DNA from: a virus | DNA length: 32,054 bases | Reading direction: 5' to 3' (one strand) | IMG/VR virus record: IMGVR_UViG_3300042898_000203 | Span: 1-32,054 of that record | Shown: one piece after another, positions 23,347 through 30,708 of the stretch | Layout: each line of letters starts with the position of its first letter | How positions within the stretch are numbered: the stretch's first letter is position 1 | Program-made: the position numbers and the translations under genes | Notes under the pieces: generated by a model | What the model was told of the DNA's origin: nothing | The model's input: only the letters and a program-made list of their open reading frames with translations | Databases searched by the model: none

Positions 23347-24305
23347 CACTATTAATACTGGCAGCACTGGCGATTACGTCGGTTGCTGGTTACTTTTCAA
23401 TTCTTGGGTTGATGGCGATTTTCCCAGCATCTCCCATTGCTGTTGCAGCAATGGGTGGGTCACTAGAATTTGCCAAACTCATAACTGCTAGTTGGGTGTA
23501 TCGAAATTGGTCCACTGCCAACAAATTATTGAAGTCTTACTTTGTGATCGCAATCGTGGTATTGTCTTTCATCACAAGTATGGGTGTGTTTGGTTATCTA
23601 AGTCGAGCGCACATTGAGCACACCACGGTAGGTGGTTCGGCACAACTGAAGATTGAACAACTCGAGAGCAAAAAACAATCAGCAGAGAGGAGACTGAAGA
23701 ATGCGCAAACATCTTTGGACACTTTGGACAGACTCACTACTGCGGAGGATGTCCTTGATGCTAACTTCATTCGAAACAGACAGAAAAGGGAACGAGCGTC
23801 CCTTAATAAAGAAATTGAACAGGCGGTTACAAACATTGAGACTATTGAGACTGATCTCATTCCGCTCAAAACTGAAAATCTTAAACTCGAAGCAGAAGTA
23901 GGTCCGATCAAATATATCGCAGAACTGTTCTACGGGAGTGGCGATAATGCTACTGTCGACAAAGCAGTGCGCATGATGATCATAACTCTTATCTTTGTGT
24001 TCGATCCTCTGGCAATTCTTTTGGTCGTCGCTGCAAATATTTCAATTTTAGGCTTGACAAAGAAAGAAGAAACGGGTATAGTAGAATATGATGTGGTTGA
24101 TGTGGTAGAATCAACTCCACCTGTTAGTAAACCAAAGGTAAAACCAACAAAGAAGAAAACTGAAGTGGTGGTAGAAAACCCAACAGATTTTTTCACTATG
24201 GAAAAACATATGTCTACCCACGATATACCCGCACCAGATCCTCCCAGAAAATCTTGGAGAGATGGTAAAGTTGAAATTGATAAAACCAATATTAGGAGAA
24301 TGTGA
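23334..24305 (+). CDS. Multi-pass membrane protein with central coiled coil
   Basis: The start at 23334 is preferred because GGAG at 23324-23327 is well placed; an in-frame ATG at 23322 lies on that ribosome-binding site. The 323-residue protein has about three hydrophobic helices in the first 100 residues (LFIALLILAALAITSVAGYF and two more), a charged coiled coil about 105-190, another hydrophobic pair near 215-240, and a Pro/Lys-rich cytoplasmic tail. It belongs to no family I can name. The start overlaps the GIY-YIG end. A strong promoter inside its 3' part serves downstream genes. Confidence 0.65.
   Translation: MLFIALLILAALAITSVAGYFSILGLMAIFPASPIAVAAMGGSLEFAKLITASWVYRNWSTANKLLKSYFVIAIVVLSFITSMGVFGYLSRAHIEHTTVGGSAQLKIEQLESKKQSAERRLKNAQTSLDTLDRLTTAEDVLDANFIRNRQKRERASLNKEIEQAVTNIETIETDLIPLKTENLKLEAEVGPIKYIAELFYGSGDNATVDKAVRMMIITLIFVFDPLAILLVVAANISILGLTKKEETGIVEYDVVDVVESTPPVSKPKVKPTKKKTEVVVENPTDFFTMEKHMSTHDIPAPDPPRKSWRDGKVEIDKTNIRRM
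24055..24083 (+). promoter_or_regulatory. Sigma70-like early promoter inside the membrane protein gene
   Basis: TTGACA at 24055-24060 and TATAGT at 24078-24083 with exactly 17 bases between, and GGG directly before the -10 box. It would drive the DUF2693-like gene at 24308 independently of the late genes upstream. Confidence 0.75.
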
Positions 24306-24307
24306 TT

Positions 24308-24559
24308 ATGGAAATCGACCGTGAAATGCTCGTAAAGAACCTGAAGAAGATGGACGCTGAAGTGACGTTCACAAAACGCAATGGGGATGTTCGAGTTATT
24401 CGATGCACTCTGCAGGAAACTGTATTGCCAAAGAAAACTACTAGTGCCGCTGAAGGTAAGGTATCGAACCCTGATGCTCTGCCTGTCTGGGATACCGAAA
24501 ACGCAGGATGGCGTTCGTTCAGGTATGACTCAATTACGAATGTGAAATTTATAGCTTGA
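24308..24559 (+). CDS. DUF2693-like small protein (SH3-type fold)
   Basis: The 83-residue product has a strand-rich layout and a tail close to the DUF2693 family of phage proteins as I remember it: EVTFTKRNGDVRVIRCTL in the first half, then NPDALPVWDTENAGWRSFR. That family is thought to form a small SH3-like barrel; its function is unknown. The start at 24308 has AGGAGA eight bases upstream, while a GTG at 24302 is too close to it. The stop lies within the -35 box of the next promoter. Confidence 0.7.
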   Translation: MEIDREMLVKNLKKMDAEVTFTKRNGDVRVIRCTLQETVLPKKTTSAAEGKVSNPDALPVWDTENAGWRSFRYDSITNVKFIA

Positions 24560-24584
24560 CTTTTCCACGGAAACGGGGTATAGT
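24556..24584 (+). promoter_or_regulatory. Sigma70-like early promoter
   Basis: TTGACT at 24556-24561 and TATAGT at 24579-24584, spacing 17, with GGGG before the -10 box. It overlaps the stop of the previous gene and lies 28 bases before the ATG at 24612, with GAGGTGA as ribosome-binding site. Confidence 0.85.
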
Positions 24585-24611
24585 AATTTATAAATTGAAT
24601 GAGGTGACCAG

Positions 24612-25739
24612 ATGTATAAACTGAAAGTTCCTATTGCTGATTCTAAGATGATGGGTGTAGAACCAATCTGGTCTACAGAGTATGAACCCACGAACTATCA
24701 GTCAGAATATGGTAATGCATTGAATTGGTATAACTTTATTGTTGACCAGAAAGATTGTCGTGCCTTTCTCTTTGACTGGTTCAAGGAAGATAAGGATAAA
24801 CTGAAGACTCTCAGTAAAATTCCTGACAAATTGCTTCCTCGGACTTATGCTAATTCTGCTCGTATTGCTATGCGTGGGTTCCCTCTCAGTGAACGGGATA
24901 AGTCTCGTATCTGGGATAAGGTAGAAGAAACTGTCAACAAGCGCATCAAACTCGATGATGAAGATGTTGCTGTTGCAGCAACACCCATCGAAAAGGTTGT
25001 CAAGAAACCTCTAATCGCCAGCATCTATATCGCTTCTCATGTCAATGATGAGATCGAGAATCTTCTTATCGGCGAAGATGTAAAGAACATTCCTCAGATC
25101 CTCATGCCATATCGTATGGCAGATAAGCACTATCTTGAGTGTGTTGAAAAGATTGAACCAATTCTTGCAGAGTTTGCTGAATTGGTTGAGGTTCGTCGTT
25201 TGCCCAAGGGTCAACTGACTGACATGCAGTTGCAGTTGCTTGAAGGTTATGCGCACCTAACAGGTATGACGAAAATCAAAAGCATCATCAAGTTGCTCGA
25301 ATCTTACATTACTTCACTCAAGAAGTCTTATGTCAGCAAGCAGGTTGCTAAGGTTCGTAAGAAGAAACCAAAGGATATGACCAAACTGGTCAGGAACATC
25401 AAGTTCCAACCCGAAGATCCTACTCTTGGAATTACCAGCATCGATCCCATTAATCTGTTAAACTGTAGTGAAATTTGGACGTTCGATACTAAGACTCGTA
25501 AGTTGAATAAGTACTACAGTCCAGTTGGTGGGGGCATCACTGTTAAGGGTGCATCACTTGTAGGATATGAAGAATCAATGTCCAGTTGTAAGTTGCTTCG
25601 TAAACCAGAGACGCAAGTAAAAGAATTTACTGGTCTTACGAAAAATGGCTTGACAAAATGGTATTCTTCAGTTAAAAGTAAGTCTGCTCCTGTGCGTGCA
25701 CGACTTACCCCTACGACTCTGATTTTGAAAGTGTTTTAA
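24612..25739 (+). CDS. Early phage protein of unknown function
   Basis: The 375-residue product has no membrane segment. The N-terminal part (WSTEYEPTNYQSEYGNALNW) is acidic and aromatic, the middle is helical with a Lys-rich patch (VRKKKPKDMTKLVRNIKF near 252-269), and the C-terminus is strand-rich and basic. I remember similar proteins in aquatic T4-type phages but no function. It has its own strong early promoter and heads an operon leading to RNase H, so a role in DNA metabolism or host takeover is likely but undefined. Confidence 0.6.
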   Translation: MYKLKVPIADSKMMGVEPIWSTEYEPTNYQSEYGNALNWYNFIVDQKDCRAFLFDWFKEDKDKLKTLSKIPDKLLPRTYANSARIAMRGFPLSERDKSRIWDKVEETVNKRIKLDDEDVAVAATPIEKVVKKPLIASIYIASHVNDEIENLLIGEDVKNIPQILMPYRMADKHYLECVEKIEPILAEFAELVEVRRLPKGQLTDMQLQLLEGYAHLTGMTKIKSIIKLLESYITSLKKSYVSKQVAKVRKKKPKDMTKLVRNIKFQPEDPTLGITSIDPINLLNCSEIWTFDTKTRKLNKYYSPVGGGITVKGASLVGYEESMSSCKLLRKPETQVKEFTGLTKNGLTKWYSSVKSKSAPVRARLTPTTLILKVF

Positions 25740-26086
25740 TGAGTGATAATGATAATGTGACTTTTCTTAATCCGAAGAAAAAAGCAGAAGACCCAAATCC
25801 AGACAAGGAATCTCTCTCGTACTTTCTAGAGGGGATTGATGAGTATAGTTCGTACCAAGATGCCGAACGTGCTGGTAAAGCAGTTATGGCAGGAATTACC
25901 AAGGTGTGCACTGAGAAGTTTGGTATTACACACCATGAAAGTTTCTATGCTGATGCAGCAGTGGTTTCTGTTTTGGTATACGGCATGTTCTTGCGTCAAC
26001 GTGGGATGGATACTCCGGAAACACTTATGTTAACTGATATTCGTAATGCGCTTGATACAACGTTAAATGATGGGAATGAAACGTGA
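25739..26086 (+). CDS. Small protein of unknown function
   Basis: The 115-residue protein has a charged N-terminal segment (FLNPKKKAEDPNPDKE) and a helical remainder (AERAGKAVMAGITKVCTEKFG). No motif is recognised. It overlaps the previous stop by one base and the RNase H GTG start by four, so all three are translated together. Confidence 0.6.
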   Translation: MSDNDNVTFLNPKKKAEDPNPDKESLSYFLEGIDEYSSYQDAERAGKAVMAGITKVCTEKFGITHHESFYADAAVVSVLVYGMFLRQRGMDTPETLMLTDIRNALDTTLNDGNET

Positions 26087-26964
26087 TTGTTGTAGATTAT
26101 AACCAGACTGCGATCAGTAGTCTAATGGTAAATTTGGGAGGTCGTCGAGACGTTGAGGTAAATGTTCCTCTAGTTCGGCACATGATTATTAATGCACTTC
26201 GGTCATACCGAAAGAAGTTTGGTCCTGAGTTCGGTGAAATGGTTATTGCATGTGACAACCGTCACTATTGGCGTCGTCAGTATTTCCCGAACTACAAGGC
26301 AAACCGTAAAAAGTCTCGTGCCGATAGTGGTTTCGATTGGAACTCTATCTTCGAAGCACTGCATCTTGTTCGTGCTGAACTTGCTGAACACTTTCCATAT
26401 GCTGTAATCGATGTTGATGGTGCAGAGGCAGATGATGTCATCGCAGTTCTCGCCGAGTATAGTCAGACCATGAATACCGATGGTCTCATACCCAGCGCTG
26501 AACCCTTTCTTGTTCTGTCAGGCGACCATGACTTTAATCAGTTGCAGAAGTGGAGCAACGTTAAGCAGTATGCTCCTGTTCAGAAGAAGTTTATTAAGTT
26601 GGCGGAAACTCCTGAAGCAGTTCTAATGGAGCATATTATCATGGGCGATAAGGGCGATGGTGTTCCCAATATTCTGTCGGGCGATGATACCTTCGTCAAT
26701 GGTGATCGTCAGCGTCCTATTCGTAAGGATGCTCTTGCACTTTGGAAAACTCAGAAACCCGAAGACTTCATCACCAATGATGAAATGTGGCGCAATTTCC
26801 AGCGCAACCGCGAACTGGTTGATCTGTCGCGCATTCCTGAGGAGATCAAGGAAAGTATTATAGATAACTATGAGATGCAGAAACAGGGCGATCGCTCTGG
26901 TCTTTTGAATTATTTTATCGCGAATCGTATGACACAATTGATTGAGTTGGTTGATGAGTTCTAA
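26083..26964 (+). CDS. rnh: RNase H / 5'-3' exonuclease, T4 type
   Basis: The 293-residue enzyme belongs to the FEN1/T4 RNase H family, which removes RNA primers and adjacent DNA on the lagging strand. Acidic metal-binding clusters are visible: D5 in MIVVDYN, CDNRHYWRRQYFPNYKANRKK near 64-84 (the arch and basic region), DVDGAEADDVIAVL near 106-119, and LSGDHDFNQL near 145-154. GDKGDGVPNI near 188-197 is the helix-hairpin-helix DNA clamp. The start codon is GTG, overlapping the previous stop. T4 Rnh is 305 residues. It pairs functionally with the primase at 15894. Confidence 0.9.
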   Translation: MIVVDYNQTAISSLMVNLGGRRDVEVNVPLVRHMIINALRSYRKKFGPEFGEMVIACDNRHYWRRQYFPNYKANRKKSRADSGFDWNSIFEALHLVRAELAEHFPYAVIDVDGAEADDVIAVLAEYSQTMNTDGLIPSAEPFLVLSGDHDFNQLQKWSNVKQYAPVQKKFIKLAETPEAVLMEHIIMGDKGDGVPNILSGDDTFVNGDRQRPIRKDALALWKTQKPEDFITNDEMWRNFQRNRELVDLSRIPEEIKESIIDNYEMQKQGDRSGLLNYFIANRMTQLIELVDEF

Positions 26965-27376
26965 TCGTATAGGTATTACCGCAAGTTGTTTTGATCTGTT
27001 TCATGCAGGTCATGTTCTCATGTTGCAGGAAGCAAAGGAACAGTGTGATCGTTTAGTCGTAGCACTGCAAACTGATCCCACAATCGACCGACCAGAGAAG
27101 AACAAACCTGTCCAGTCAGTGTTCGAACGGTGGGTTCAGTTGGAAGGTTGTAAGTATGTCGATCAGATTATTCCATACACGACCGAAGAAGATCTTCTGA
27201 ACATACTAAAGTCATATGATTGGGATGTTCGCATTATTGGGCAGGAATATTTCGGTAAGAATTTTACAGGCAGCGATCTGCAGATGGAAATCTACTATAA
27301 TTCTCGCCGACACGATTTTAGTACCACAAATCTACGAAAGAAAATTGAAAATGGCAACAGTACCAAAGAAATTTAG
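26954..27376 (+). CDS. Cytidylyltransferase-like (TagD type) nucleotidyltransferase
   Basis: The 140-residue protein resembles glycerol-3-phosphate cytidylyltransferases: the HxGH site in FDLFHAGH (His17-His20), VVALQTDPTID, a helix with ERWVQLEGCKYVD, and a C-terminal TTNLRKKI that fits the usual STxLR-type motif (S/T-S/T-x-[IL]-R). Such enzymes form CDP-activated alcohols for lipid, teichoic acid or sugar pathways. The ATG at 26954 overlaps the end of rnh; an upstream TTG in the same frame is less likely. It may act with the sulfotransferase and glycosyltransferase on surface molecules, but the substrate is unknown. Confidence 0.8.
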   Translation: MSSNRIGITASCFDLFHAGHVLMLQEAKEQCDRLVVALQTDPTIDRPEKNKPVQSVFERWVQLEGCKYVDQIIPYTTEEDLLNILKSYDWDVRIIGQEYFGKNFTGSDLQMEIYYNSRRHDFSTTNLRKKIENGNSTKEI

Positions 27377-27848
27377 GCAGATCAACGAGGCTCTTGACTG
27401 GGCAGTTGAAGCGAAAACAACCGAAGAACTCTCTACACGTGTTCGTGCAATCTCAGTCGGCAACTCTATTCTTATGCGATTTGTCGCGTGGGGTGTTGGT
27501 TACGAGCAGGGTCCATGGAATCTACCAGAAGGTAAGACTCCTTTTAAGGATGAGGGTCTCCCAGAAAATATGGGCGATACTACCATTACACAGGAATTCC
27601 GTCGCATTCTAACTCTACTACCAGAAGGTAGTGCTGCAGCGGTTGCGCAATGGCGTCGTGAAGAAATTTGGATGCAGATCTGTCAGGGTGTAGTCACAAC
27701 TGAGGCAGAACTTCTCGATCTTGTTAAGGATCAGAAACTACTTGAGAAGTATCCCACGCTGGCGACTGTTCTAGAATCCTTTCTTCCTGGATGGAAGGCA
27801 CCTGAGGTTAAGAAGTTGTCACGATCAAAAAAGTCTTTGGTGAACTAA
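27351..27848 (+). CDS. Conserved T4-type phage protein, unknown function
   Basis: The real start is taken as 27351 (ATVPKKFRQINEALDWAV), because the upstream part of the frame overlaps the cytidylyltransferase in another frame. The 165-residue product is helical, with a Trp-rich centre (FVAWGVGYEQGPWNLPEG) and a basic tail. I recall similar proteins beginning with P-K-K and INEALDW in other T4-type phages, where the function is unknown. It overlaps the previous gene by 26 bases and lies 9 bases before the sulfotransferase. Confidence 0.65.
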   Translation: MATVPKKFRQINEALDWAVEAKTTEELSTRVRAISVGNSILMRFVAWGVGYEQGPWNLPEGKTPFKDEGLPENMGDTTITQEFRRILTLLPEGSAAAVAQWRREEIWMQICQGVVTTEAELLDLVKDQKLLEKYPTLATVLESFLPGWKAPEVKKLSRSKKSLVN

Positions 27849-27857
27849 GATTCACAT

Positions 27858-28841
27858 ATGAAAAACTTTCTACTGTATTTCGGAAACGCGAGAGCAGGCA
27901 GCACGTGGTTGCATGGGGAATTAAGCAGAAGAACTGATTGTAATTTCCCACAAAAAGAGATTTTCATCTTCCAAGATTTCAATCCAGTTCCAGGACCAGA
28001 AGGTTTTGATAAAACAAAATACTTCGAGAACATGGCACAATTAGTAAATGTTGATGGTATTCGGTTAACTGGTGATCTTACACCATCAAATGAAAACGCT
28101 ACAAAAGAACAACTCCGCTGGTTTAAACAGAATGCGGATAATGTTGGTTTAAACGTTCTACCCACCATGACATTAAGGGATCCAATCTCACAAGTCATAT
28201 CATATACAATGATGAGGATGTCAACAAAAAAATTCTTAGAAACCAATTCTATGGGTGAAATTAAATCTTGGTATATAAATCAATTGGTAAACAATACTCC
28301 AGGTGTCATTCCAGAATCAGTAACAGAAATATTGAATTCAGGAAAACCTGGATTTGAGGAGAGTCTGCTTTCGTGGAGAGAAACAATAGAAAATGTTACT
28401 GAAGTATTTGGGAAATTACATTTAAATTTCTATGAAACAATGTTCACGAATGAATCTATATCCAACCTATTTTTATATTTAGAATTACCAGACTATATTC
28501 CGCCGAGTTCTTCTAAGGATGCTGTAAAGATAAAAGATTTCCCAGTTTTAAACGAGAGTCAAATTACAGAATTGTTTACACTGTATCCGTTTAAGCAGGA
28601 AGATTATGATTATGCAGTTTCTCGATTTGGTAAAGAAATTATTGATCGTATATGGACATCCTCTGATGAAATGAATTTTTCTCGTAAAGTTTGGAGTTTT
28701 GGTAAACATCCAGAATTTAGTGATGATGAAAAACATGAGTTATATGAAAAGTATCCATTTATGCGTGAAAACTATGACTTCGCAGTTTCGCGTTTCGGTG
28801 AAGAATTTATAAACAGCATATGGTGGAACCCATATAAATAA
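27858..28841 (+). CDS. Sulfotransferase-family enzyme
   Basis: The 327-residue protein looks like a PAPS-dependent sulfotransferase. GNARAGSTWLH at 9-19 fits the 5'-phosphosulfate loop, and LRDPISQVISY near 106-116 fits the 3'-phosphate site (R and S). The C-terminus holds two copies of a unit of about 45 residues: YPFKQEDYDYAVSRFGKE and YPFMRENYDFAVSRFGEE, each ending in a Trp. Codon use is noticeably richer in A and T (ATA, TTA, AAA, GAA) than in its neighbours, suggesting recent acquisition. The likely target is a surface carbohydrate. The stop lies inside a late promoter. Confidence 0.75.
   Translation: MKNFLLYFGNARAGSTWLHGELSRRTDCNFPQKEIFIFQDFNPVPGPEGFDKTKYFENMAQLVNVDGIRLTGDLTPSNENATKEQLRWFKQNADNVGLNVLPTMTLRDPISQVISYTMMRMSTKKFLETNSMGEIKSWYINQLVNNTPGVIPESVTEILNSGKPGFEESLLSWRETIENVTEVFGKLHLNFYETMFTNESISNLFLYLELPDYIPPSSSKDAVKIKDFPVLNESQITELFTLYPFKQEDYDYAVSRFGKEIIDRIWTSSDEMNFSRKVWSFGKHPEFSDDEKHELYEKYPFMRENYDFAVSRFGEEFINSIWWNPYK
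28834..28841 (+). promoter_or_regulatory. T4-type late promoter TATAAATA
   Basis: An exact octamer formed by the last codons and stop of the sulfotransferase gene, 32 bases before the speD ATG, with AGGAAGGGA as ribosome-binding site between. Confidence 0.75.
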
Positions 28842-28873
28842 ATCTTTCCGACACCTCCTAGGAAGGGACAACT

Positions 28874-29284
28874 ATGGGGAAAATTCTTGAACACAAGCAT
28901 CTGATTATCAGAGCGCAATTAAACAATCCGCCGAAGTGCGCAGAAGCAATTCAGGATTGGATGAAAACACTGGTTTCCAAAATTGGTATGAAAATACTGA
29001 TGGGACCATATGCGATCTACTCGGATATGGAAGGTAATCGTGGGTTGACTGCAGTTACCATTATTGAAACGAGTCACATTGCTATGCATGTATGGGATGA
29101 AGTCGAACCTGCATTGATGCAACTTGATGTCTATACGTGTTCAACCCTGAATACGAAGGATGTCTTCCAGGCGTTACAGGAATTTGACCCAAATCATGTT
29201 GAGTTTAAATACATTGATCGTGAGCATGATCTGACATTGATTGATAAAGGCATTGTAAATGAGGTTCTACCTCTTTCAACATAA
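28874..29284 (+). CDS. speD: S-adenosylmethionine decarboxylase proenzyme
   Basis: The 136-residue protein matches the small bacterial/archaeal SpeD, a pyruvoyl enzyme that makes decarboxylated SAM for spermidine synthesis. Key residues: Ser67 (future pyruvoyl), His68 and His72 in TSHIAMH, and Cys89 in DVYTCS. The residue before the processing serine is Thr66, where most bacterial enzymes have Glu (ESHIS), so cleavage would be Thr-Ser. Spermidine could neutralise packaged phage DNA. It has a late promoter and overlaps the next gene by 26 bases. Confidence 0.85.
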   Translation: MGKILEHKHLIIRAQLNNPPKCAEAIQDWMKTLVSKIGMKILMGPYAIYSDMEGNRGLTAVTIIETSHIAMHVWDEVEPALMQLDVYTCSTLNTKDVFQALQEFDPNHVEFKYIDREHDLTLIDKGIVNEVLPLST

Positions 29285-29753
29285 GACGGAACTGTGGATC
29301 GTAAAAGATCCAACCATCGTTCCAAAACCTCGCGAATTGATTCTGCAAACGACCAACATCGAACTAATTCGCGCTACTGCATCCAAACAGCAAAAGATCT
29401 CTAAAGTTGTTGACAAGGTAACTCGTCAACGCAATAAATGGCATACTCCAGAAGGCAGGGAAAAAATTGCCGAGGCAAAGATGGGTGATAAAAACCCAAA
29501 TGCCAAGGGATTGTCAGATGAGCATCGGTCAAAGATCAGTAGGACGATGAAGGGAACTCGTCGTGGTGAGAACAATCCGATGTATAATCGGAGACACTCA
29601 TACGAGACTCGACGCAAGATGAGTCTTATGCAAAGTATGCGTGTGCGAAGGTGGTGTGTTGAACCAAGCGGTAAGACGCATCTGGTTGACCCACGGTCTT
29701 TCAGTCTACCGAGTGGATGGTTCTGGGGAAGAAATTACGACCCATACAAATAA
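29259..29753 (+). CDS. NUMOD3-containing DNA-binding protein
   Basis: The 164-residue protein has two NUMOD3-type modules of homing nucleases: KMGDKNPNAKGLSDEHRSKIS near 74-94 and GENNPMYNRRHSYETRRKMS near 103-122, each G-x-x-N-P followed by a short basic helix. An N-terminal domain (LWIVKDPTIVPKPRELILQT) and a C-terminal WCVEPSGKTHLVDP domain flank them. No nuclease active site (GIY-YIG or HNH) is seen, so it is either a free DNA-binding protein or the remnant of a homing endonuclease. It starts inside the end of speD. Its last codons (DPYK and stop) recall those of the sulfotransferase (NPYK and stop). Confidence 0.75.
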   Translation: MRFYLFQHKTELWIVKDPTIVPKPRELILQTTNIELIRATASKQQKISKVVDKVTRQRNKWHTPEGREKIAEAKMGDKNPNAKGLSDEHRSKISRTMKGTRRGENNPMYNRRHSYETRRKMSLMQSMRVRRWCVEPSGKTHLVDPRSFSLPSGWFWGRNYDPYK

Positions 29754-29767
29754 ATCATAAAAAAGAC

Positions 29768-29796
29768 TTGACTTTATCTTAAATAAAGCGTATATT
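29768..29796 (+). promoter_or_regulatory. Sigma70-like early promoter before the GapR-like gene
   Basis: TTGACT at 29768-29773 and TATATT at 29791-29796 with 17 bases between. The 56 bases from the -10 box to the ATG at 29853 hold the leader; no strong hairpin is evident there. Confidence 0.85.
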
Positions 29797-29852
29797 GGGT
29801 TTCTAAGTTACGTTGCCGCCATCGGGCATCCATTTTAACAAGAAAGTTTATT

Positions 29853-30089
29853 ATGACAGATATTATTGCAGTTGACAAACTTCGCCTTTTCATTGAGCGC
29901 ATCGAACGTATCGAAGCAGATCTTGATGCTAGGAAGGCAGACCGTAAGGAAGTCTATTCCGAGTTGAAGGGTGACGGTTTCGACACCAAGGCAACTCGCC
30001 AGATTATTCGCCTCCGTAAGAAGGAAGCGCATATTCGACAGGAAGAGGATATGATTCTTGAGACATATCGTACTGCGATTGGTCTTTGA
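29853..30089 (+). CDS. GapR-like (DUF2312/UPF0335) nucleoid-associated protein
   Basis: The 78-residue protein closely follows the DUF2312 pattern: LRLFIERIERIEADLDARKAD, then EVYSELKGDGFDTKATRQII, then RLRKKEAHIRQEEDMILETY and a short Ala-Ile-Gly-Leu end. GapR of Caulobacter forms a helical clamp around overtwisted DNA and aids replication and gyrase action. The family is characteristic of Alphaproteobacteria, which is the best host clue in the window. A phage copy under an early promoter could reorganise host or phage DNA. It lies directly before the tRNA array. Confidence 0.85.
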   Translation: MTDIIAVDKLRLFIERIERIEADLDARKADRKEVYSELKGDGFDTKATRQIIRLRKKEAHIRQEEDMILETYRTAIGL

Positions 30090-30095
30090 AATTTA

Positions 30096-30183
<88 letters not shown>

Positions 30184-30188
30184 ATTAT

Positions 30189-30264
30189 AGACGAGTAGCT
30201 CAATGGTTAGAGCCGACCGCTCATAACGGTTTGGTTGGGGGTTCGAGTCCCTCCTTGTCTACCA
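30189..30264 (+). tRNA. tRNA with CAU anticodon (Met or Ile2)
   Basis: The acceptor AGACGAG pairs with CTTGTCT (one G-U), discriminator A, encoded CCA. The anticodon loop CTCATAA gives CAU. The A1-U72 pair argues against an initiator. A lysidine-modified Ile (AUA) tRNA is common in phages, so elongator Met versus Ile2 is not settled here. Confidence 0.9.
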
Positions 30265-30269
30265 GTTTC

Positions 30270-30345
30270 GGGTTCTTAGCTCAGTCGGTAGAGCAACTGA
30301 CTTTTAATCAGTAGGTCGCTGGTTCGAACCCAGCAGAACCCACCA
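30270..30345 (+). tRNA. tRNA-Lys (anticodon UUU)
   Basis: GGGTTCT pairs with AGAACCC; anticodon arm ACTGA-CTTTTAA-TCAGT reads UUU; T arm CTGG-TTCGAAC-CCAG; discriminator A and encoded CCA. All arms are intact. Confidence 0.95.
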
Positions 30346-30347
30346 AT

Positions 30348-30406
30348 AAGGGGTTGCTACCTAATAAGCACGCGAGGGATCACGGTTAGCCCCTCAACCT
30401 TTTTTT
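30348..30406 (+). terminator. Structured terminator or short RNA after tRNA-Lys
   Basis: AAGGGGTTG at 30348-30356 can pair with CAACCTTTT at 30395-30403 (two G-U pairs), and inside it GCTACC at 30356-30361 with GGTTAGC at 30384-30390 (one bulged T). The 3' arm merges into seven T (30400-30406). It probably ends the tRNA transcript; the complex loop leaves room for a stable RNA of about 60 nt. Confidence 0.5.
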
Positions 30407-30422
30407 AACCAAGGAAAATATT

Positions 30423-30623
30423 ATGAATATCAAGACTTTTATGGCACTCGCAGTTGTAGCACTCACTGCTGCATGTTCTCCTGCTGCAGAACCACAATCG
30501 GCAGCAGAAGCTGCTGGTCCAGCGGCAGACGAAGCACTTGCTACTGCTAATGCTGCTGCGACTGAAGCAAAGAATGCTGATGTGACTGCACCAGAATTAT
30601 CACGAATGTCAGATTCGCGATAA
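30423..30623 (+). CDS. Small lipoprotein within the tRNA array
   Basis: The 66-residue product has a signal peptide (NIKTFMALAVVALTAAC) with lipobox LTAAC, so Cys19 should be lipidated and the mature 48 residues anchored in a membrane facing the periplasm. The mature part is almost only Ala, Glu, Pro, Asp and Thr, with no fold visible. AAGGA precedes the ATG. It lacks the Pro-rich core of an o-spanin. Phage lipoproteins of this type may block receptors or superinfection; that is a precedent, not evidence. The tRNA-Cys gene begins four bases after the stop. Confidence 0.7.
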   Translation: MNIKTFMALAVVALTAACSPAAEPQSAAEAAGPAADEALATANAAATEAKNADVTAPELSRMSDSR

Positions 30624-30627
30624 TTAT

Positions 30628-30705
30628 GTGACGGTGGCAGAGCGGACCAATGCAACGGATTGCAAATCCGTAAAACCGTGGGTTCGAATCCCACCCGTCA
30701 CTCCA
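30628..30705 (+). tRNA. tRNA-Cys (anticodon GCA)
   Basis: GTGACGG pairs with CCGTCAC; anticodon arm ACGGA-TTGCAAA-TCCGT reads GCA; discriminator U, as expected for Cys identity; CCA is encoded. Confidence 0.93.
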
Positions 30706-30708
30706 ACT

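Noticed and set aside
25651-25656. TTGACA near the end of the 24612-25739 gene
   Set aside because: There is no acceptable -10 box 16-18 bases downstream.
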